A stretch of 64,000 nt of DNA from NCBI GenBank assembly GCA_026874595.1, contig CM049307.1, positions 79,584,643-79,648,642 on the forward strand. The letters are read 5' to 3'. The notes under the pieces are model-generated. The model did no database searches and was not told the DNA's origin. It saw only the letters and a list, made by a program, of their open reading frames with translations. This stretch comes from Sipunculus nudus (taxonomy: Eukaryota; Annelida; Sipuncula; Golfingiida; Sipunculidae). Positions 41,049 through 53,440 of the stretch are shown in pieces. The stretch's first letter is position 1; each line of letters opens with the position of its first letter. Both the position numbers and the translations under genes were made by a program.

Positions 41049-42099
41049 CGAGACCTTATTCCACTTACACGCATCGCCACCAGAGGTCCCTCCACTGCAT
41101 GCACAAAACATTCACCAAGCGCAGGGGAAGCGACTTCTGGAGGTCATTGGCTTCAACGTGTCCCCGCTGAATCGATGAACCGATCATAGCTTGTGGAACT
41201 GTAAAATCAGCATTTCGCTGGATTAATGACAGCCATGCCCGCATTGGTTCACTTCATTACAGTTCAAGAAAATGTATTCTAAATCCCATTCTATTATCTT
41301 GTCACATTTGTCTGTTGAAAAGTGTAGTCAAGCCTCCAGCCCTGCGTAATTATGATAGAGCCGATAGAGGTGAAGCCACACAAGCCAAGCAGAAAGCCGC
41401 AAGACCGCCACCGTTTAGCCCAAACCGGTGACCGGAGAAAGCTACCACATCCACAGCACAAAACCCAAGGCAGGATACGAGTACGGCATCGATCTCAGCG
41501 ACAAGTACCCAGACAATCACGAGAGCAAATCTCGTGCGAACGTAAAAGCGAGCGATCATTGTTTTCTTTATCAGCTAGCCCAGAAAAAGGACATATGAAG
41601 ATTATACGTTACCCTTTGTCCGTCCCTTGGCTAAAAACTCTCAACTTATCTTCATGGAAACTATAAATGTTTGTGATTCTATAACTGTGGCCTATAATGT
41701 GACAGGTATTCAGTTTGATAGTTAGCAGTTGTGATTAATCATTTGAAAATATTATAAAAAATAAGAAATTTGTTGTTAATTATATTATGAAAATTGTAAA
41801 AAAAATCAAAGTGAATCATATATTCTAAATAACCTTTCATTTCTGTCGCAGTGTTTATTTCCGGTATTGCTTTCGGTAAGCAGCTTTGATGTCGGATGTC
41901 ACATGCCAAAAGAGTGCGACATTGCATTTGCATTTAAACTAAACCCTAATACACACACACACACATATATATGTATGTATGTGTCTGCAATAGCGTATTA
42001 TTTTCATTACTCACAAATAAGTTTGTTTTTATTAGGTAGCAAAACTGTTAGATAAAAAGAATTACAATAATATTTATTTTAACATATCATAAAACGAGT
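41049..42099. other. Spacer, no supported gene
   Basis: 41340-41560 is relatively GC-rich and Ser/Thr/Gln-coding, with no family match. An (AC)n run lies at about 41952-41964. Confidence 0.4.
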
Positions 42100-43290
42100 G
42101 GTCCAGATTCATCATGCACACAATGACAGTAGAGGACCATTTTTGAGCTATCTGGACATCCATGTTCTTCTTCCTCTGCAGAGAGATGGATCAAGGAGTG
42201 GAAATTTTATACCAGAAATTCTGGCCCATTTAAGATGCTTGTTCTACAAAGTAAACCAGCAAAGCATGTGCGTATTCCCTGTGATGTTCTGTGTACCGCG
42301 GACGAACAAGGAAGCAAAGTACAACGCTTAATGTCAGGAAATGATCATACAACTCTTCCTTCAGTGTCTTGTGCAATACAATCTTTCCTCTGTATTTGGT
42401 TGCCTTCTACCTGTCAATTTCATTAAGTCCTCTGGGCTTGCATGCAAAATCACGTGGTACAAACTTTTGTAAAGCGATCATTTTCTACTGTTTTCATTAG
42501 AATGGGCAGCAGACATTCTCATTTTCCTCTTTCCCTTGATCCATGTCAAAAGGAGGCGCTTCCTTAACCTGAGACATGCTTGATGCATGTTATCAAGCGA
42601 AAAACTGCTTTATCATATCAACTGGTATGTCAGAGAGAGGTGAAACATCAGTACGATCTTCTTTGTTGTCTTTTGTCTGAATGATAAACAAGTGCAAGAT
42701 TCCACGTGTTGGGTTTCTGTATAGCATATTCTGACAAACCAAACGCTGATAACAATTTTCACACTCACCGTAGCCTGAAAATTATTTGATTGCTTTTACC
42801 ACAGCCCTTGCAGGAGAGCAACAAATAATGTCTCTCATTTTCACTGGAACCGTGGTTTTATCACACCGCAGTCCAAACTGCAGAAGTTGACTTAGGATCT
42901 TGAGCAGTGTCCATCAATAATTCAAGATTTACTGGCCTGCAGGGACCAAGATACAGTGCCACCGGAAATATTCAACTTGGTTGTAAGTGAATGGCGTACA
43001 AGATGGCAATAAAGATTTCTGTGAGCTTTTGAAGAGCGGAATGCCGTTAATATTCAGTGAAATCTGTAAAGTGTCTTCACCTGCTCGGATATCGTGCGGG
43101 TGTTTCTGAAAGTTATTAAGCAGTTCACGATTAAATGAGCCCGATACAGACATATTCCTTTCCCGATTTTTGAGTTGCTTGAACATCCCTGGTTGTTTTC
43201 AGCAAAGTTCGTGCCGTATAAGGTAACAGAGAGTTTACGAACATCCTAGAGAGCTTAAGTAGCGCATCAACAGCATTATGCTTTACTTGG
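42100..43290 (-). pseudogene. EnSpm/CACTA-type transposase relic
   Basis: Minus strand: LKNRERNMSVSGSFNRELLN, then ISLNINGIPLFKSS, a shift, ILYAIHLQPS, IFPVALYLGPCRPVNLELLM, then VPVKMRDIICCSPARAVVKA, FSGYGECENC, and RTDVSPLSDIPVDMIKQFF. The pattern (L/I).(L/I)N.DG(L/I)PL(F/Y)KSS..Q.WPIL ... FPV.L..G..KP .. CD.PA.A..K....F.GY..C..C ... SP...IP.DMVK.. is that of animal CACTA-like 'transposase domain' proteins. The D of D-G-x-P-L is Asn here. Several stops and shifts. Downstream sequence to about 42100 keeps weak similarity. Confidence 0.75.
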
Positions 43291-44340
43291 AATTCCGACA
43301 AGGACATATATTACTATCTTTGCCTGTTGTTGATTATTTTCTGTTATTTCTAAAAATAACATAGGCCATTTAAATAATTATAAAAATTTTATCCACAAAC
43401 CTTGCTTTCATCTCCTCTCCTGTTGAAAGACGTTGAGCAAGTTCAGTCGTGACAGTTACCTGGTCTTCTAATCATCATTAGGTTCATGGGTATCAGATGC
43501 TGTGGTGTTATTTACCTGTTCAACATTACAATATTTTGTCCATAGTTCAGCATTCTACTTAGGGATTTTCAGATGTGAACACATTGTGCCTTTGTAAGCA
43601 ACTCTCCTTTTATTATTTTTATTATCTGGCACCGTGACAATTTACAGACAATAAATTGGCCTATTGTTACATTTTTAACCAGTTGAACTCTTGTAATGTT
43701 GACGTGCATGTATCATTTGCTGTGGGTATTTCTTCAAATAATAGTCTATAGTGAACACATTTGATGGTATCATTGTCAACATAAGGGACTATGTCCAGTG
43801 ACTGATATTGCTGAGTGCGATAGATTTTGCACTCACATGAATATCTAAAGCCGTTCTCTGTTGTAAATTTGGAACAAAGGACAATATGAATTTTTAACTC
43901 CCAAAGTACCTGCACTGTAGTCGTTCAGGATAAACACATCACTGTACTGTGACCGTAGTTGCCAAGATACAGCACCGTGAAGCAAGAGGCCGGTTTTTAA
44001 TGTGCGCTGAATATTCATCACGCTTGCGAACAGAAAAGCGCGCATAAAAAGCGTACATGGAAAACGGGCCTTATATGTAGTTAACATACAAAGACATATT
44101 TTCTCCTTGCATGTTTGATGAAGAAAATATTTGTTGAACATTGCTAATGATTTTCTTCAACTGTTTTTTTGTGATTTTACTCTTTTTACTTGGCCTTCGT
44201 AATGGTTGATAAGTACTGGTAGATTCTGTTGACTCAACATCTGCTTGCACAGTGCGGTCAGTGCCTAGCCATCCCGTACAGAGCTTTGTTGTAATGTGAC
44301 CTGCTCTGACCGTTACTATAGGAACATAATAACACATTTA
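43291..44340 (-). other. Flank of CACTA relic with two unassigned frames
   Basis: Minus-strand frames at 43667-43915 and 44071-44337 (the latter with a basic PSKKSKITKKQLKKIISN segment) could be upstream exons of the CACTA gene. I cannot support that from motifs. Confidence 0.3.
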
Positions 44341-44614
44341 TAAAGGAATGAGGTTTCTTTTAAATAAATAAGAAGCTTTGTTCAAACTTATTACTCTTTT
44401 GAGAAAAATCTGAAATGCTGTTTATCAGCTGCAAGGAAAAAGAAAACATTTTTAAAACATTTGTGTGTAAAACTTTATTCAAGACAAAAATGACGTAAAA
44501 ATATATATATTTTTTTCTTTATTGCAAACAAATGACAAATGTTATATTTATACAAATCCACATGGTTAGTCCAGTGAATATATTTACTTTTTTCAGAAAA
44601 ACCGGATGACAAGA

Positions 44615-44695
44615 GCTAATGTAACACCTCACGCATTAAAATAACAAGTGATTCACGGGTCATGACGCTCAACTGACTTAAACAATCTGTAATGA
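44615..44695 (+). repeat. Dispersed repeat, direct partner at 48812-48888
   Basis: Both contain caagtga(t/c)(t/c)cacgggt and tatgacgctca(a/g)ctgac, then a (ct)gtctgtaatg-like end. The two copies are 4.2 kb apart. Confidence 0.7.
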
Positions 44696-46060
44696 AAAAA
44701 TTTTATAGTGCAAAAAACGCAAATGCAAAATATTTCATAACTAATCCTTTTTTTTCAAATTTAGTATTTTTTAATTATTTTAATTCCTTTATTGGCCCTG
44801 ATACTCACAAAAGATAGTGTGGTTGGTTATCCTGGCTGCATTGTCCCTGATTTTTGCAGTGCAGCCTACTCCGGTTTACAGCACGTGTCTCTCTGACCAG
44901 ATGCTAGGGGTTTGTGCATAGAGAGTGGTGGCACAAGTGGCTTATTTCAAATTGCCCGCCGTCATCATCATGGTTGGGCATATTCCCAGGAATTTCGCGA
45001 ATAGTTTAAAAAATATACCAATTTTTGGACATGCAATATGACCGGTCGCCCAGGGAAGGGTTTTTTACACGGCCTTATAGGCATCTCCCCCCCCCCCCCC
45101 CCGCCCCCAGGGTAAAGCCATGTGGCCCAACCGGTATACTGCGTTTTAAAGCTATTTTGTAAGATGTTTTTCGTTAGTCATGACCGAAAATGTTGAATAT
45201 CACCTCTAACAGCTTATCACGCCGGGCTGATGAGTTCAGGTGCACTCGTCATGTGACACGTCATGTGGTTGCAAAGCAATGCTAAACATGAATGTTTTTG
45301 TGAAGGACACGTAGCTGTATTTAATTTTCCTATATAATATAAATAAAACACCTGAAGTCTGGGCCTTTTTTAGATAACTTTGAAAATAAATTCTGATATT
45401 AAACTTTGTTTATCTTAGTTTGTTGTTTATTCAGTCAAACTAGACCAAGAAAATGGGGGCTTTCCTTGTGTATCTCCTTTTTTAACCACCCTGGCCCGAA
45501 GACAATGAAGCCCAAAATAACCCTCCAAGCAGTCCTCAAGAAGCAATAGGACAACATGTCTTTGATTGGCCACAGATTAAAAAAAATACCAGTATTGTCA
45601 ATTTTGTTTGATATTATGCTTAACATACTTAAATATCAAACAAAGGGGTGTCTTTGATGCTACATCACATGATAGCTAGAGCCAACCAGAGAAAACCGGA
45701 CCATTCACTACTTAATTTCAAGCCCTGACCCCAGGTATTGTGTATAAATAAGACCATGTTTGTGCCATGCCAGCGTGAGCGTTCGATGGTTGACTGATGC
45801 AGGCAATTTGAAGAACAGCTTTAAATCGCACGAAAGAGGTCACTTGTTTAGTTACATTAGCACAAAATTTAAGGATACGAATTAAATTGTCTAGGACTTG
45901 ATAAATAAACTTAAAAAAATGCGTGAGTGACCAGATGATTTTAGTATAGAAAAAAAATTTAAAAATAGAATAAAATTGCATGAGATCATATTATATGAAC
46001 TTACTCTCTGGAGATCTGTCAGGCAGAATAAATTACTCATATTTAATACATTACTTTTAT
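44696..46060. other. Spacer, no supported gene
   Basis: A 16-base poly-C at 45087-45102 in a GC-rich patch. Nothing else. Confidence 0.5.
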
Positions 46061-46064
46061 GTAT

Positions 46065-46345
46065 TCTTTTAGACAGTACAGAGAAATGTGTGAAATTTCT
46101 TGTCAATCTTTTCAGTAGACTGTATAGGGAGATAGGGGGGGTGGGGGTGGGGGTAAAGCTAATATTTTTAGAAGACTGGGGGGGATCATGTCAAAACCCC
46201 TACTCCCTTTAAAATACATCTTATTTTTTGTGACTCTTACAGAGAAATGTATGATGATTCTGCCAATATTTTCAGGTGAATGTTTGGCAAAGGACGGGGG
46301 GGGGGGGGGTAAAATTATGTCAAAACCCATACTCAGCTATACAAA
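46065..46345 (+). repeat. Degenerate direct duplication with G-rich tracts
   Basis: Two tandem units of about 150 bp share tacagagaaatgt, ttttcag, a G-rich run and atgtcaaaaccc(c/a)tactc. The G runs are at 46135-46153 (interrupted) and 46296-46309 (14 G). Confidence 0.7.
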
Positions 46346-46782
46346 ATCCTTATCTTATGTATCAAGCAAAATAAATAAAATGAGAATGTAAGTCTTGTTA
46401 TAATGTTTTGCAAAGCAATTCAGTGATCATGTTGGTTAATGTGTAATTTAGAGTTTTTTTTTTTTCAAAACCCTATTTTACAATATTTGGCGCAAATCAT
46501 AAACAAAGGTAATATTCTAAACTTTCTGGTGTATAGATGAGGTGTACTTTTAAAATAATAATGATTATATAATGAAAGGTGGTGCTGTTTGAGAGTAATT
46601 GTGTTTCCTATAAAGTGGAATTGATTGGCTCAAATTTTGATCTTCCGCAAAAACATTATTCAAGATTAACTTTGAAGTCAACTAGTAATTTTTGCATTGG
46701 AAACGCTAAATTTGATCGTTTATGGTCATTATATCATTTATATTGGTTATCCAATGACATAAGCCCAAGTTTACATATCTAC

Positions 46783-46911
46783 AGGGGCGTCAATATATGT
46801 GTGCGTGTGTGTGTGTGTGAGGGTGTGCTTGTGCGTGTGTGTGTGTGAGAAGGTGTGTGTATGTTTGTCTGTGAGTCATTCCCCACCCCGGAAGATAAAT
46901 TGACGCCACTG
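46783..46911. mobile_element. 129-bp MITE with exact 9-bp target duplication
   Basis: AGGGGCGTCAAT at the left and ATTGACGCCACTG at the right are inverted repeats (10-11 matching positions). catatctac occurs immediately before (46774-46782) and after (46912-46920). Nine bp is the usual MULE target duplication. The interior is mostly (TG)n. Confidence 0.85.
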
Positions 46912-46988
46912 CATATCTACTTATTACAGATTGAAAAAAAATTCTGGAAATAAGGCATTATAGATAAGCCATTGAAAAACCTTCTAAA

Positions 46989-47282
46989 ATGCACATTTAC
47001 CCAAAAAAAAAATTCCCCTCCATACTGATTTCTACAAAGAAAAATTCTAATCCTTACGTAGATGCTGGACCAGTTCAGAGCTTATTTGAAATAACACTTT
47101 ACAGCAAAGGTTTAGTATCACCGAAAACCGTGTTTAGACATACAAATGTCACTTTTAGATTAGTTGATGTTACATTGGTAACATATAACATATACATATC
47201 TTTAAATGAAAATCAAAGGTTATACAAACACTGTCTGATACTGGATCTTAGTCCCTTTCAAGTACTACGTGAAGACACTTGA
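46989..47282 (+). CDS. Unrecognised 97-codon ORF
   Basis: Begins MHIYPKKKFPSILISTKKNS and continues GPVQSLFEITLYSKGLVSP, FRHTNVTFRLVDVTLVTYN, ending QVLREDT. Strand-like alternation of hydrophobic residues suggests a genuine protein fragment, but I recognise no family. Possibly continuous with coding-like sequence at 46579-46780, which the MITE would then interrupt. Confidence 0.35.
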   Translation: MHIYPKKKFPSILISTKKNSNPYVDAGPVQSLFEITLYSKGLVSPKTVFRHTNVTFRLVDVTLVTYNIYISLNENQRLYKHCLILDLSPFQVLREDT

Positions 47283-47794
47283 GGTGTATTGATAATATTA
47301 GCGAAAGCCCCCAAGGAGAAATAATACTGACCCTGAATATTTTATCTCCTCTGAATGTCAAATATATTTTCATGGTCACACTTTTGATTATAGCTCTAGT
47401 TTCCTAAATGGAGTTACTCAGTAAAAAATCTTGTCCATAAATTTTGCAATCGATGCATAGAATGATGCTTCAGTGTAAAACTCGAGAGGTCTTGACCTTA
47501 TATTAAAATAATTTGCCCCATGTCCTGTGCCGTGGAAAATAAATAATTAGATTTCTTTAATGTTCTTTTCTTTCCTCTCCTCCGTTGTGGCTTACATTCA
47601 GACCCGCTTGTGGTTTTGCCGTCTATCCGAGCCTTCAGTGCTTGCTGTTTTTTTTCTTGGGATTTGTTCTGTGAACTGTCCAAGTGCATTTAACAATGTG
47701 ACCTTGATGAAATGTTCTGTGACCAGTTCAAAAAGGTTTAACAGACAATCGTCTGCGAGTTGAGCTTCATTCTCTATCTCATCAGAAGAACCGA
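47283..47794. other. Spacer, no supported gene
   Basis: Nothing recognised. Confidence 0.5.
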
Positions 47795-48185
47795 AAAGGT
47801 AGCCCTGCCTGGGCTTTAGTATTTGCGTTTACTAATAAAATACTTAAAAAAAAACATGATTCCATTTACCGATAGACTTTACTCAGTGCCAGCTCTTATC
47901 ACTAAAGCCCTGTAAAGTCCGTATGGTGAATCCCTGAAATTTGCATATTAAGGCGTCACAAGGCTCTTTGAGGACCTGACGATTTCCCCGTATTTGCATA
48001 TCAGGCCGTCACACCTCATGTGAGTGGCATCGTTGCTATGAGAGCGCCAACAGCGGTCCCACAGCTTGACCCGCTTGGTAACATTCGCACTGAAATCATG
48101 ATTTCAGGTATTCCAAACATGGACCTTAGTGTCCTACGATATATCTCTGCTGAGCGAATATTACCGTCTGTGGGCCAAATGTAAG
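47795..48185 (-). repeat. Dispersed repeat, inverted partner of 23280-23690
   Basis: See the partner. Contains tagccctgcctgggcttta at its left and tatctctgctgagcg at its right. Confidence 0.8.
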
Positions 48186-48811
48186 TGAATATTGTAGACA
48201 CTATCGCAACAATTTTGTACCGACAGGTCCAGTAAAATTCCTTTTGTCGAGATGAAAGGAGCGGCTGGCAGCTTTTTCTTGAACCCGTGTATTAACTGTC
48301 AAATTGCACTAGTCGTGCACCTGAATATATCGCGCTGATTGGCTGAGCCAGAATTTGTTAGGCCTACTGTCAAAAAGGATGGTCCGATAAACATTAACAC
48401 TGAGGCTGAGGGTTATAGTTTCTAAAGTCTCGCCGAACTCAACATAAGCGACGGCCTTAAATATTAAGACAAATAAAATGGGAATATAAGTAGCCGATTG
48501 GAAGCCCTGAATAGGCGATGACTATAGTTTGAATGAACCATGTTGGTTTTGAAAAAGATTCTGGGAAAGACCATTGCTGACGTCACTGGAAATGACCTTA
48601 GTTCAGCGAGGCGGTGTTGTGGCGCTGACCGTCCGGGAACCGGCCAAGATTACCAGTCCATGAAATAAGAGGGTTAGATAAGGGTAAATTAGTTATATGA
48701 GTTGCCGCAAGATGGCGGTACCAATATTAAGTGCGATACATTGCGGGAACGTTTGATTTCTCTATCAGAAGCAACAATTAAGTCAGAACTATTTCATGGA
48801 CTGAGCCAGTC
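48186..48811. other. Spacer, no supported gene
   Basis: Nothing recognised beyond the repeat that begins at 48812. Confidence 0.5.
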
Positions 48812-49073
48812 TATAACACATCACGCATAAAAATATCAAGTGACCCACGGGTTATGACGCTCAGCTGACTTTAACGGTCTGTAATGTTGAAAACAATTAA
48901 AACGGTCATTACTAACATAATATAAGTCACAGTGACTTACCTTTTGATTCGCAAGGAGGCTTACAAAAGACCAACCCTAGATATAAAGTAAAACATTTAA
49001 TGATTTGTGCCTTGTTAACACCTGATCAGCCGTAATTTCTAATGATAAACAAGTCATAGACCCTATTATCATG

Positions 49074-49700
49074 TTTCCAAGAACATTTGCCCAGGACCTT
49101 CTAGAATGTTACGTTAGAAGATTAAACGCCTAATTGATACAATTTGGGTCCCGACTGACTGTCTGGGTGCTCAAAATTGTGTTTTCGGCCCTAAGTTGCA
49201 TAATATAGGTCACTCAAGGACACTTCTGTATGTTGTGTTAGAAGATTCTAGGCCAAACAGATACGATCTGTGCTCATCTGACATATAGGGTGCCCATATG
49301 ACTTTTTTCCTGTACTCCAATAATATAGGTCACAGTGAACCAAAATCCTGTTTTCCAAGGACATTTCCCCAGGACCTCCCAGAATGTCGTCAAAATATTC
49401 TTGGCCTAATTGATATCATTTTGGCCTCGTTTGACAGTTTTGATGCTCAAAATGATGATTTCGGCCTGTAGTTCGCAGAATATAGGTCACTTTTACCTAA
49501 TTTTAAGTTTCCAAGGAGATCTGCCCAGAACCTCCATGGATGTGGCGCTACAAGATGTGCTTACATGACCTCTTTTTCCTATAAGTTGCATAATATAGAT
49601 TATGATGACCTTATTCCATATTTCTAAGGACATTTGCCTAGAACTTCCTTGAGTTTTACGTTATAACATTCTAGGCCCAATGAGTAAAGTTGAACATGCA
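49074..49700. repeat. Degenerate array of a 155-bp repeat (copy 2)
   Basis: Monomer starts near 49074, 49350, 49509 and 49622 with tttccaaggacatttgccca-type openings, attctaggcc and gcataatataggtca landmarks. From 49343 rightwards it aligns with copy 1 at 10402. The part to the left (49074-49342) has no counterpart in copy 1. Confidence 0.65.
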
Positions 49701-50275
49701 CTCTTATTATAATTTTCTCTTGTATACCATTTGAGTCCTGGTAACCTCATTTATAATTTGTTAAATTGAATTTGTTTTTATTCCCTGCCTTAAAATACAC
49801 ATTACTTTGAGTATTGGTACCACTACTGCGAGTACTGTAGTATTACTTGCGACAAAACATGACTGATCTGTCACAACAATGCAACGATCACCTAAAAATT
49901 CATAACATTATTGATAAACATCTCCTAAACCGCTTAATTGACAATAAAGTCAATACTCGCCTGACAAAACTTACAAGTCAATGTGAGTCAAAAGATTTCA
50001 AAAAGCTCCCTTATTTCTGGCTTCTAATAACTCCTCCTGTTAGGGGTCACATAAAAATAAAGGTCAACACAAAAAAGGAAATAACATTGAAACAATGACA
50101 TCCAGAACAGTAAACGAAATCCATTAGACAAACAGTCTATTACAACCTTATATTAAATGCTAATCGATGATCTGATAAAAAAAAAAAAGCCAGAACCATA
50201 ACAGTCTCTACCAATTAACTCAAGAAGCCATTTCCAGAAATTCAGGTTCTTCAAGATCCAGTGATTATCAGGAAA

Positions 50276-50640
50276 CTAATAAGTAGCTCCACCAAAGGGG
50301 AAATTTTTGGTCAAATCCTGCACAACGCAGCTGGTCATTAGCCGACTGTGACCAATGTGAATAAAGATTTGTACGACATAACCAGCCCATGCATATCTGT
50401 GTATGACAGCCTTTATGACACAGTAACACCTAGGACGAAAATGCTGGCAGCAACCTTGGTGAATACAAATGAAAAGATGATGATAATACACATCAAGAAT
50501 TTCAGAAGCAGAAGGAGGGTGGGACTGTGGACTCTTTGTCATATCATCTGTCACATCGATATATTGTGGCAAAGATCCAGCAGTCATTGTATATGATCAA
50601 AAATTGATGAGAAGCAATAAATTGGAAAGCTTTGAAAAAC
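50276..50640 (+). pseudogene. Ulp1-like (C48) cysteine protease domain, copy 2
   Basis: Reads QILHNAAGH, a stop where copy 1 has Trp, PTVTNVNKDLYDITSPC, ISVYDSLYDTVTPRTKM, then in a shifted frame EGGWDCGLFVISSVTSIYCG, KDPAVIVYDQKLMRSNKL. The nucleophile motif DCGLF and the trailing YDQxxMRxH/NL segment are intact here and broken in copy 1, while copy 1 keeps the HW lost here. Confidence 0.75.
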
Positions 50641-50689
50641 AAGAATTAAACCTTTTTCCTTAAATAAGTAATACCATTTCCTCTAACAC

Positions 50690-50890
50690 AAGAGGCAGCA
50701 CAAAAAGACGTTCTTTAACAGTCCCCGTTTACTGTACATGAAGGTAGCCCGACAATGGAGAAGAAAGAATGATTCAATGTTGCACCTGCCCAGGCTGTTT
50801 CAGTCAGACCTGCCTCTCAGTTAAGAAAGAGGTCTTCAAACTCCCTTACCTAAGCAATTATTGGAAATGCAGAACCTGTTCATCTTTTGT
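50690..50890 (+). pseudogene. PHD zinc finger, copy 2
   Basis: Reads MIQCCTCPGCFSQTCLSVKK, EVFKLPYLSNYWKCRTC. The C-terminal W-K-C-x2-C is open here. The expected His of the finger (present as R-H-x2-C in copy 1) is Gln in this copy. Confidence 0.6.
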
Positions 50891-51052
50891 ACACTAAATG
50901 ATTTATACGTTATGTCTTTATTCAAATTAAAAGGGTCATCAAACTGGAATGAAAATGGTAATATAGCATTAACTGTACTCCCCGAGTCCTAATGATTTGT
51001 AGTTTCAATATATACACAGGATGTCTCTAAATATCACAGGAATTGGTGTTGA
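50891..51052. other. Tail of MULE copy 2
   Basis: Aligned with 12780-12947 of copy 1. The junction to the Gypsy leader at about 51050 corresponds to loss of some 400 bp present in copy 1. Confidence 0.5.
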
Positions 51053-51714
51053 ACAGAGACTTTGGTGGATTCGAGACTTCCGCGTGTCCGTTGAGTTCCT
51101 GACCATCTGCTACAACTGGCGACGAAGCTAGTAGGTGAGGGCATTTTCCTTGTCGATTAGCGATTTTCTGTTAATTCTGAAACTTTGTTGTCAACTTCGC
51201 CCGGCGGCCGTCTGCACCTGCGATTTGTCAGTAGCTCGGCCCCGGTCGGTCTCTTGTTCGCTTGTTGACCCCCCGATATTTGGTCACTAATTCCCGTTTT
51301 GGAGCTATATTATTGTATTTTCCCGGTAGTTTTAGGGTATTTAGCTGCTCTCATATTTTTTTCCCACCTATCCCCACTTTGGCCCACCTAGTGTCTTGCT
51401 TTTTTGGCGAAGTTGTTCATCAGTTTGCATCTGATGAAGAGATTATTTTAACATTGGTTCAGTATTATTGGTGATTATTGCTTGCATTGAGGGGACATTT
51501 TGTGCTAGATTTCAGTTCTGTACCGATTTTCATGGGATTTTAGGCCTTTGTTCATACTTGTTGTGGTCCATGACGTGCTGCCACCTCCCTGCGTTTTATG
51601 CAACTATTACTTAGCCTTTTCTCTTTTCAGTTTATCACTCCGTCCTGTGCTGCTATCTGCCAACCATTAGTGTAACTATATCTTGCATGCTTTTTTAATT
51701 GTGGTTCTGTCGTG

Positions 51715-51970
51715 CAAGATACTCTGATAGACACTGGAGCAGACTTTAGTTTTGTGGCGGAAGAACTCTTGTCTGATCTATAAGTACAGTCATCAGAAGT
51801 CCCAATATCATGTAAAGGCGTTAGTGGCGAATCTGTGGCTGTTATAGTTGAACTTATACAGTATTTTTATTTGGCGCAGTAACGAGTGAGACATCATCGT
51901 TTTCTTGTTGTTCGTTGACTGTGGTAATAATGAAATTACGGACTGACCTCATCAAATTATTAAGACCAGT
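51715..51970 (+). pseudogene. Gypsy aspartic protease fragment, copy 2
   Basis: Reads LIDTGADFSFVAEELLSDL, then CKGVSGESVAV and a GxDxI-like end (MKLRTDLIK). The DTGA motif is intact. Shorter than copy 1 by small deletions. Confidence 0.7.
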
Positions 51971-52229
51971 AACTTTGATTATTAAGTGGAGCCTCCCCGG
52001 GAGCTCAAGGCGACGATCCGCCCAGCCAGTTCAGTAATCCGGGGCAACAAGTGAGGTCTGGTTACGTGTGGCTAATACTAACAGTACACTCGAAACCCTG
52101 AATACCGGAGAATAAACTGCTACATTGTATCCTGATATATTTATTCTTTCCCAACCATCAGTACTTGGAATCAATGGTGACAGGAGCGGAGGTAACTCCA
52201 AATCTGGGGGACAATTTAAATGACCACGA

Positions 52230-52920
52230 AAGCTAAGAAATGACTGAACTGATCAATCAGTATGCCGACTTGTTTTGGAACCGAAGTCGAAAATTCCTGT
52301 TGTCGATGTAGGGGTAATGCACGCGATAACCTTAAAACCCGGGGTAGCGCCATGGGAAATGAGATCCGTTCCTCATTCAATGCACCCAAAAACCGGGGAT
52401 TGAGGATTACCAGATCGTCTGGGTGGAACCAGATATTTTTCAACCATAGATCTGAATCTGGCTGTCATTAAATGCCATGCAGGAGCAAGACCGCCCCTTG
52501 ACAAGTTTCGTAGTGCCATGGGGACAGTTTTGGTAAAAGCAGGGGTATCCGTTCGACCTCATGAGAGCTTATAAAGATTTATGTACGTAGTTCTGGGCGA
52601 ATGCAAGTACAGAGACGCTTTGTGTTACCTGGATAACATTCTGGTGTGGAGCGGCGATTTGAATTAACACTATGGAGGTGTTACAAAAGTTTAAGGTCGC
52701 CGGGTTATTGCTTGCCCTTCAGAATTTTACATGTGTCACTGACAAGGTCGAGTATCTCGGACAAGTGTTTTCAATGGATGTTTGTCAATTCATGAAGCAC
52801 GAGTCAAACAGATAAAGGAACTTCCTCGGCCTAAAGATGTTCATGAACTCCGCAAGGCATTAGGAGCATTTGCGTTCAACGATGGTTGCCAGGTATGGCA
52901 GATGTTGCAAATCCGCTGTA
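52230..52920 (+). pseudogene. Gypsy reverse transcriptase and connection fragment
   Basis: Pieces: VDVGVMHAITLKPGVAPWEM (N-terminal H.I....G..P), then CKYRDALCYLDNILVWSGDL, where CYLDNILVWS is the YxDD box with the second Asp replaced by Asn. Then KVEYLGQVF and IHEARVKQIKELPRPKDVHE followed by LRKALGAFAF, the thumb/connection motif. A large part of the fingers and palm is missing. The Asn substitution and stops make it inactive. Confidence 0.75.
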
Positions 52921-53039
52921 CAACGCATCGGAAAAGTACGGAAAGCGGAAACTAGTTTAGACGCGGGTAATGGAAACCGCTTTCACTACACTGTAAAATC
53001 AAGTCGGGAATGCAATTGCTTTTAAACTTATAGACTTTT

Positions 53040-53440
53040 AACCTAAAATTGTGCTCGTTACGGATGCCAGCGACGATGGTGTTGGGGCAGTGTTTGCCAA
53101 AAGTATTGTTTCGGATGACGGGTCCCCAACATTAGCACCAGTTGCTTTTTTCATCAAACGATGAACAGCGGCGGTATACGACAACCAAGAAGAAACTGTT
53201 AGCCGTAATTTTTGCTGTAAGAACGTTCAGGATATGTTTGAATTAACATTCTGACCCTATAACAGGTCACCGTGCACACGGCTGGCTTAATAGCCTTGAT
53301 ATAAATGATCAAGAGGGTCGTCGAGCACGTTCGGTAGAATATCTCCAGGATTTTACCTTCAACGTGATCCACAAGGCAGAGAAAAACCCTGAAATGGCCA
53401 TGGCCGACAATCTCTCATGCGTTTGTGCCGATGGGAATGT
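53040..53440 (+). pseudogene. Gypsy RNase H fragment, copy 2
   Basis: Reads PKIVLVTDASDDGVGAVFAK (first catalytic Asp), later GHRAHGWLNSLDINDQEG, RSVEYLQDFTFNVIHKAEK and NPEMAMADNLSCV. It keeps the AD that copy 1 changed to AY. Two shifts lie between the halves. Confidence 0.78.

Larger units (their letters stand above)
49847..50890 (+). mobile_element. MULE-type element relic with Ulp1 and PHD (copy 2)
   Basis: Aligned with 10925-12790 but lacking the 816-bp segment 11019-11834 of copy 1. The breakpoint falls at an ATTG shared by both sides. The linker, protease and PHD regions remain. Confidence 0.65.

Noticed and set aside
46112-46330. Minus-strand proline-rich ORF
   Set aside because: Encoded by G-rich tracts in a degenerate duplication; no domain.
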